Source of the DNA: Methanosarcinaceae archaeon
Lineage (GTDB): Archaea; Halobacteriota; Methanosarcinia; Methanosarcinales; Methanosarcinaceae
Length of the DNA stretch: 7,557 nucleotides
Assembly (NCBI GenBank): GCA_030655675.1
Contig: JAUSPM010000214.1
Location: forward strand, 1-7,557
Direction of reading: 5' to 3'
Positions 4,977 through 7,557 of the stretch are shown in pieces. The notes under the pieces are model-generated. The model searched no databases, had not been told where the DNA came from, and was given only the letters and a program-made list of their open reading frames with translations. The stretch's first letter is position 1; the number at the start of each line of letters is the position of its first letter. A program made the translations under genes and the position numbers.

Positions 4977-5010
4977 TCATTTTTGACTACATCTTTTTTA
5001 CTTTTTTCAT
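4973..5010 (+). terminator. Hairpin plus T-tract terminator
   Basis: GTAGTCA (4973-4979) pairs perfectly with TGACTAC (4984-4990) around TTTT, followed by ATCTTTTTTACTTTTTT. The stop codon of the SUMF1-fold gene lies inside the left arm. T-runs are the main archaeal termination signal, so it should close this transcript. Confidence 0.65.
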
Positions 5011-5047
5011 AGCCTCAATCACATCTTTCATATCCAATTCTACATAA

Positions 5048-5080
5048 AAGGTATACGTTATACCTTATACCTTATACCTC
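5048..5080. repeat. Tandem TTATACC repeats with inverted copy, before an A-rich tract
   Basis: TTATACC occurs three times head to tail (5058-5078). The first unit also forms an inverted repeat with AAGGTATA at 5048-5055 (AAGGTATA-CGT-TATACCTT). An A-rich tract follows to about 5096. The block lies 60-90 bases before the PriL-like start. It may be an operator for the operon, or iterons next to an AT-rich unwinding region, which would suit a replicon with its own primase. Confidence 0.55.
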
Positions 5081-5139
5081 AAAAAAATAAAAAAAGTCCA
5101 GACAAACAATTGACTCAAAACATGAAGAGGTAGTCAAAG

Positions 5140-6438
5140 ATGTCTGAAAAAGTAAATAGAACACCGCATCCGATATTCAACGCACATGCCTGTGATGAAC
5201 AGGTTTTGATCCGGCCATTGTTAAATGCACGTCCGTTCGATGTGTACAGGGCAAGTAATCTGATCGAGAGGTTTGTATCCTCGGCGATCACGGAATCATC
5301 AAATCCAATCACGGTTACGGATTTTGATGATTTGGATTCGATGTATATCATCACCATGATAGGCAGATGGGCAGCCGCCACAAAACAATATTCACTGGTC
5401 GAGAAGAGATGTGCAAACATGTTTGTTTTGTTGCTTTTTGAATACATCAATACCAATCCTGCCGTGAAAATCGGTATTGTAAGATCGATGTTTGGTGAAT
5501 CTGCTCACATGTCCGGAGATGTTACGATCCCAATCGCGGATGCACATGCAGGCATACCCGATATCCCGGACACTACCATAAAATCAAAAAGGGTTCATAT
5601 CCCGATTCAGTCTTTCGACAAATTGATGCTCGAATCATTCTATCAATCGTATGAGTTTATGCTCAAGTTTTTCAAAAAAACAATTGATGAACCAACGAAA
5701 GTGCAGTTCATATCGGCATTATCTGGATTAACCAAGCAGATCAAGCACATTGCAGACTCCAAAGGTCCCTGGCATGTCTACGAAACACATGTCAACCCAT
5801 TACATAAATTTGCCGTGGACCTCTTGCTAGATGATGTTCTTCAATCCGGGACGTTTTCATTTTCAATCGAACATGTTCGTTTGAAATTGCAGGCATATAT
5901 CCCGCGTGCAAAGTGGGATAAACGTTTTCAGACCCACCTTCTAGATCTTCATCCTGATAGCCTGCTTGCAGTTTACAGGGCTGCATTAACGTCCGGGAAG
6001 ATCCCTGAACTTCGCGCGGTGAATAATGATTCGATATTGTTGGAGCGTACTGTAAAGTTGCATCTGAATACCATTGGTGATCTTCAACAACTCAGAACAT
6101 TTCCATGCATTGAGAAAGTGTTTTCGATAAAGAAATTGTCACATCCTATCAGGGTTGTAATGTTCTCTATGCTGCTATGGTTCTACAGTATTGAGGGGTG
6201 TCATGAAATTCTCAAAAACACGCTTCACGTTGATAATTATGATCACGATACTTCCGACAAACAATTGCGATCCCTGCTTGATAAGGACGGCATGCCCAGA
6301 TATTTTCATGGGACGAAAGGTTTTGGGAAATTTTGTGTTGGCTATGATAATTGTGATCGATGCTGGTTAAATTCACTGAAATTCCCGGAAGAATATTATG
6401 AACGAAAACGCTCAGTACGGCGAAAAAATGGATATTAA
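5140..6438 (+). CDS. Divergent primase large subunit-like (PriL Fe-S domain) protein
   Basis: The 432-residue protein has no overall match I recognise in its N-terminal 300 residues, which look helical. The C-terminal part follows the plan of the PriL Fe-S domain: FPCIEK (C323), then SHPIRVVMFSMLLWFY resembling the LPHxxRFxLxxFL helix, a stretch ending near RSLLDKDGMPRYFHG, and finally KFCVGYDNCDRC with KFPEEYYERKR, resembling GLCxxxDxxC...HPLxYYxRK. C399, C405 and C408 would be the other cluster ligands. The C323-C399 distance is close to that between the first two PriL cysteines, but the family's PSC cysteine appears to be missing, so the ligand set is rearranged. PriL regulates primer synthesis by PriS. 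GAGGT at 5127-5131, eight bases before ATG, supports the start. The SWIM-like gene follows after 22 bases, so they form an operon. PriL assignment is inference from motif order. Confidence 0.6.
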   Translation: MSEKVNRTPHPIFNAHACDEQVLIRPLLNARPFDVYRASNLIERFVSSAITESSNPITVTDFDDLDSMYIITMIGRWAAATKQYSLVEKRCANMFVLLLFEYINTNPAVKIGIVRSMFGESAHMSGDVTIPIADAHAGIPDIPDTTIKSKRVHIPIQSFDKLMLESFYQSYEFMLKFFKKTIDEPTKVQFISALSGLTKQIKHIADSKGPWHVYETHVNPLHKFAVDLLLDDVLQSGTFSFSIEHVRLKLQAYIPRAKWDKRFQTHLLDLHPDSLLAVYRAALTSGKIPELRAVNNDSILLERTVKLHLNTIGDLQQLRTFPCIEKVFSIKKLSHPIRVVMFSMLLWFYSIEGCHEILKNTLHVDNYDHDTSDKQLRSLLDKDGMPRYFHGTKGFGKFCVGYDNCDRCWLNSLKFPEEYYERKRSVRRKNGY

Positions 6439-6460
6439 AAATAAAAATGAGGTATAAAAC

Positions 6461-7165
6461 ATGTCAAGAATGTATACATTAGGTTGGAACAAGTACCCAT
6501 CTGAATTGGATTACGCTGATATTTACACAGGATTTGACAATTCATCATCGTATTGTTCAAAAAGAAACCGGTCACAGATAGTCAATCCAGGCAGAGCAAT
6601 ACTCAAGGCATTGTATTACATGATCCCCGGAGACAATTGTCTCATAGAATCAGTATCGCGTGTAGATAAGTCAAATGATTGCATCCAGATCGAACTGAGA
6701 TCTAAAACATCACCAGGCAATTATGTCCTGCATTACGAATACTCCGATGACGGATCAGCGCGCCTGACCCATGATTGCCCGGCCATAAACCCCAACAGGC
6801 ACTGCTACCATTCCGTAATGGCACTGGCGATCGCTGACATATACCTCAATCCAAACGGCGCATTCTCAAAAGCATTTGCGGACCTTGTACATGGAATTGA
6901 GGACAACGATATTCACATTGGTTCAAAATACGTACTTGCACAGGATGAATTATACTACGATTTCCTTGATGGCATCATCCCATTTGACGATGACAAGCTT
7001 AAGATCGTAAAAGCAACCCCGGTGCAATTGCCTTCTATAAAGAACATATCTTTATTCGGTAGCGGGAGTGCGAATGTTTCTTTTAATCTTGATGTCAATG
7101 TTGACTATGCCAAATTATCATCAACGTTTAGTGATGCAATGGATACTATTTCACGGTATATGTGA
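6461..7165 (+). CDS. SWIM-like zinc-finger protein
   Basis: This 234-residue protein carries HDC-x8-CYH (H104, C106, C115, H117), which fits the SWIM signature CxCxnCxH with the first Cys replaced by His. SWIM domains bind DNA or proteins and occur in transposases, SWI/SNF-type ATPases and recombination regulators. The preceding residues (about 60-103) form strand-like segments, as usual before a SWIM finger; the last 60 residues are unfamiliar and include SLFGSGSANVSFNLDVNVDY. GAGGT at 6449-6453, seven bases from the ATG, is a strong ribosome binding site. It lies 22 bases after the PriL-like gene and shares its composition, so the two are co-transcribed and probably work together, for instance as a DNA-binding accessory of the primase. 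The partner role is inference; the finger itself is clear. Confidence 0.75.
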   Translation: MSRMYTLGWNKYPSELDYADIYTGFDNSSSYCSKRNRSQIVNPGRAILKALYYMIPGDNCLIESVSRVDKSNDCIQIELRSKTSPGNYVLHYEYSDDGSARLTHDCPAINPNRHCYHSVMALAIADIYLNPNGAFSKAFADLVHGIEDNDIHIGSKYVLAQDELYYDFLDGIIPFDDDKLKIVKATPVQLPSIKNISLFGSGSANVSFNLDVNVDYAKLSSTFSDAMDTISRYM

Positions 7166-7175
7166 GGTTTATTAA

Positions 7176-7213
7176 ACTACCAATGAACTACCAAAAATTA
7201 CCAAATTGGTAGT
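7176..7213. repeat. Phased ACTACCAA repeats with one inverted copy
   Basis: ACTACCAA at 7176-7183 and 7187-7194, ATTACCAA at 7197-7204, then the inverted TTGGTAGT at 7206-7213. The three direct units start 11 and 10 bases apart, one helical turn, so they face the same side of DNA; the last two form the dyad CCAAATTGG. The block sits about 33 bases upstream of a TATA box and looks like a cooperative regulator site for the small ORF that follows. It could alternatively belong to the end of the primase operon. Confidence 0.6.
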
Positions 7214-7245
7214 TTACCCCTTTATCTTCATTGCATAAATAATCA

Positions 7246-7253
7246 TTATAAAT
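7246..7253 (+). promoter_or_regulatory. TATA box of the small acidic ORF
   Basis: TTATAAAT is a good archaeal TATA box, ending 21 bases before the ATG at 7275, so transcription should begin at or within a few bases of the start codon, giving a leaderless message. Confidence 0.6.
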
Positions 7254-7274
7254 CTGTCTACATTCTGATTTTAT

Positions 7275-7340
7275 ATGAATGACGTAGAAGATTGGGAATC
7301 AATGGAAGACGAGTTCGAAAAAGGTGCACTCGATGACTGA
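7275..7340 (+). CDS. Tiny acidic peptide (21 residues) or truncated gene start
   Basis: The frame starting MNDVEDWESMEDEFEKGA is highly acidic (Asp and Glu make up nearly half) and stops at TGA 7338-7340. Strong upstream signals, a TATA box at leaderless spacing and phased operator-like repeats, argue that the start is real. The right end of the tnpB element on the other strand begins only about 20 bases further. The peptide may therefore be a genuine microprotein, or the first codons of a gene that was disrupted and then decayed. No ribosome binding site is seen, as expected for a leaderless mRNA. No family is recognised. Confidence 0.4.
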   Translation: MNDVEDWESMEDEFEKGALDD

Positions 7341-7361
7341 GTATTATAGCCACAAAGCCAC

Positions 7362-7388
7362 GTGACCTACCGCCGTCTACAAGACGGC
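7362..7388 (-). mobile_element. Right end of the second tnpB element
   Basis: On the minus strand GCCGTCT-TGT-AGACGGC (7388-7372) is a perfect hairpin whose loop region holds the tnpB stop codon, followed by GGTAGGTCAC ending at 7362. The layout equals that at 1698-1725, with GGTCAC in place of GTTCAC. The flank beyond it (GTGGCTTTGTGGCTATAA on the minus strand) would be the guide of its reRNA. Confidence 0.65.
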
Positions 7389-7557
7389 AGCCTCCTGCTT
7401 CACTGACGTTCTAACGAACATCTCCACAGGCGTTAATTCGGGCATGTCCTGCCCTACTTTCTGTAGTATATTGATTGCAGCATTAATGTCCCTATCCATT
7501 TCTAATCCACAGTAAGGACACTTGTGTGTACGTACTGATAGAGATTTTGGAACTTTT
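7377..7557 (-). CDS. tnpB: C-terminal end of a second TnpB (partial)
   Basis: The frame is open from the right edge of the window and gives the last 59 residues of a TnpB. HKCPYCGLEMDRDINAAINIL contains the second CxxC pair of the zinc finger and the RuvC-III motif with its catalytic aspartate (DRDINAA). The tail ELTPVEMFVRTSVKQEAAVL shares TPVEMFV and QEA with the TnpB at 575-1720 but differs elsewhere, so it is a related element and not a duplicate. The stop codon TAG is inside the right-end hairpin. Whether the rest of the gene is intact cannot be seen. The element is oriented toward the primase operon. Confidence 0.9.
   Translation of the reverse strand, partial: KVPKSLSVRTHKCPYCGLEMDRDINAAINILQKVGQDMPELTPVEMFVRTSVKQEAAVL

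Noticed and set aside
4501..4986. 161-codon ORF overlapping the SUMF1-fold gene in another frame
   Set aside because: It lies wholly inside a frame with clear FGE-domain motifs; it has no recognisable motif or ribosome binding site.
4973..4990. tnpB right end after the SUMF1-fold gene
   Set aside because: The GTAGTCA/TGACTAC hairpin is followed by a T-tract and not by a TAGTTCAC-type terminus, so a terminator explains it better.
5048..5080. CRISPR array from the tandem TTATACC units
   Set aside because: Units are 7 bases with no spacers between them, and no cas genes are present.
5115..5456. 113-codon minus-strand ORF inside the PriL-like gene
   Set aside because: It is antisense to a well-supported gene with a strong ribosome binding site, and has no recognisable domain.

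Overview
The window looks archaeal and most likely comes from a methanogen of the Methanosarcinales type. The evidence is archaeal-style promoters (TATA-like boxes about 21-23 bases ahead of start codons that would give leaderless or nearly leaderless mRNAs), GAGGT/AGGTG ribosome binding sites on other genes, an archaeal-type Walker ATPase, and primase small- and large-subunit homologues. There is no rRNA or housekeeping marker, so the lineage is an inference. The content is accessory: an integrated or decaying mobile replicon riddled with TnpB (IS1341-type) elements.

Left part (1-2221). The window opens inside the 3' end of an archaeo-eukaryotic primase (PriS-like) gene. It is followed by a short relic of an archaeal ATPase gene start lying under an inverted repeat, then a tnpB-only transposable element with an apparently intact TnpB nuclease. 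Beyond its right end lie an unrecognised gene tail, a hairpin resembling a tnpB right end, a second copy of the ATPase start with a perfect 13+1+13 dyad over its start codon, and a right-end-like sequence in the opposite orientation that truncates this ATPase copy.

Middle (2222-4085). An intact 473-residue ATPase with a PD-(D/E)xK-like tail is encoded on the minus strand. A perfect 20-bp palindrome sits between its TATA box and start codon, and a second imperfect copy of the same 35-bp control region lies just beyond its stop codon. Upstream of the gene is a graveyard: the frameshifted 3' end of another tnpB, then three short gene fragments joined end to end (unknown gene, ATPase, primase), all related to sequences elsewhere in the window.

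Right part (4086-7557). A membrane-anchored, lipoprotein-like protein with a formylglycine-generating-enzyme (SUMF1) fold, lacking the catalytic cysteine pair, has its own promoter and terminator. Next comes a two-gene operon: a protein whose C-terminal half resembles the Fe-S domain of the primase large subunit (PriL), followed by a small SWIM-like zinc-finger protein. Tandem 7-bp repeats plus an inverted copy and an A-rich tract lie upstream and could be an operator or iterons of an origin. Past the operon are helically phased TTGGTAGT-type repeats in front of a tiny acidic ORF, then the 3' end of another tnpB element entering from the right on the minus strand.

A reasonable reading is a replicon with a divergent primase (PriS-like and PriL-like parts plus an SWIM partner) that has repeatedly been hit by IS1341-type elements, with ATPase-gene copies arriving and breaking in the same place.
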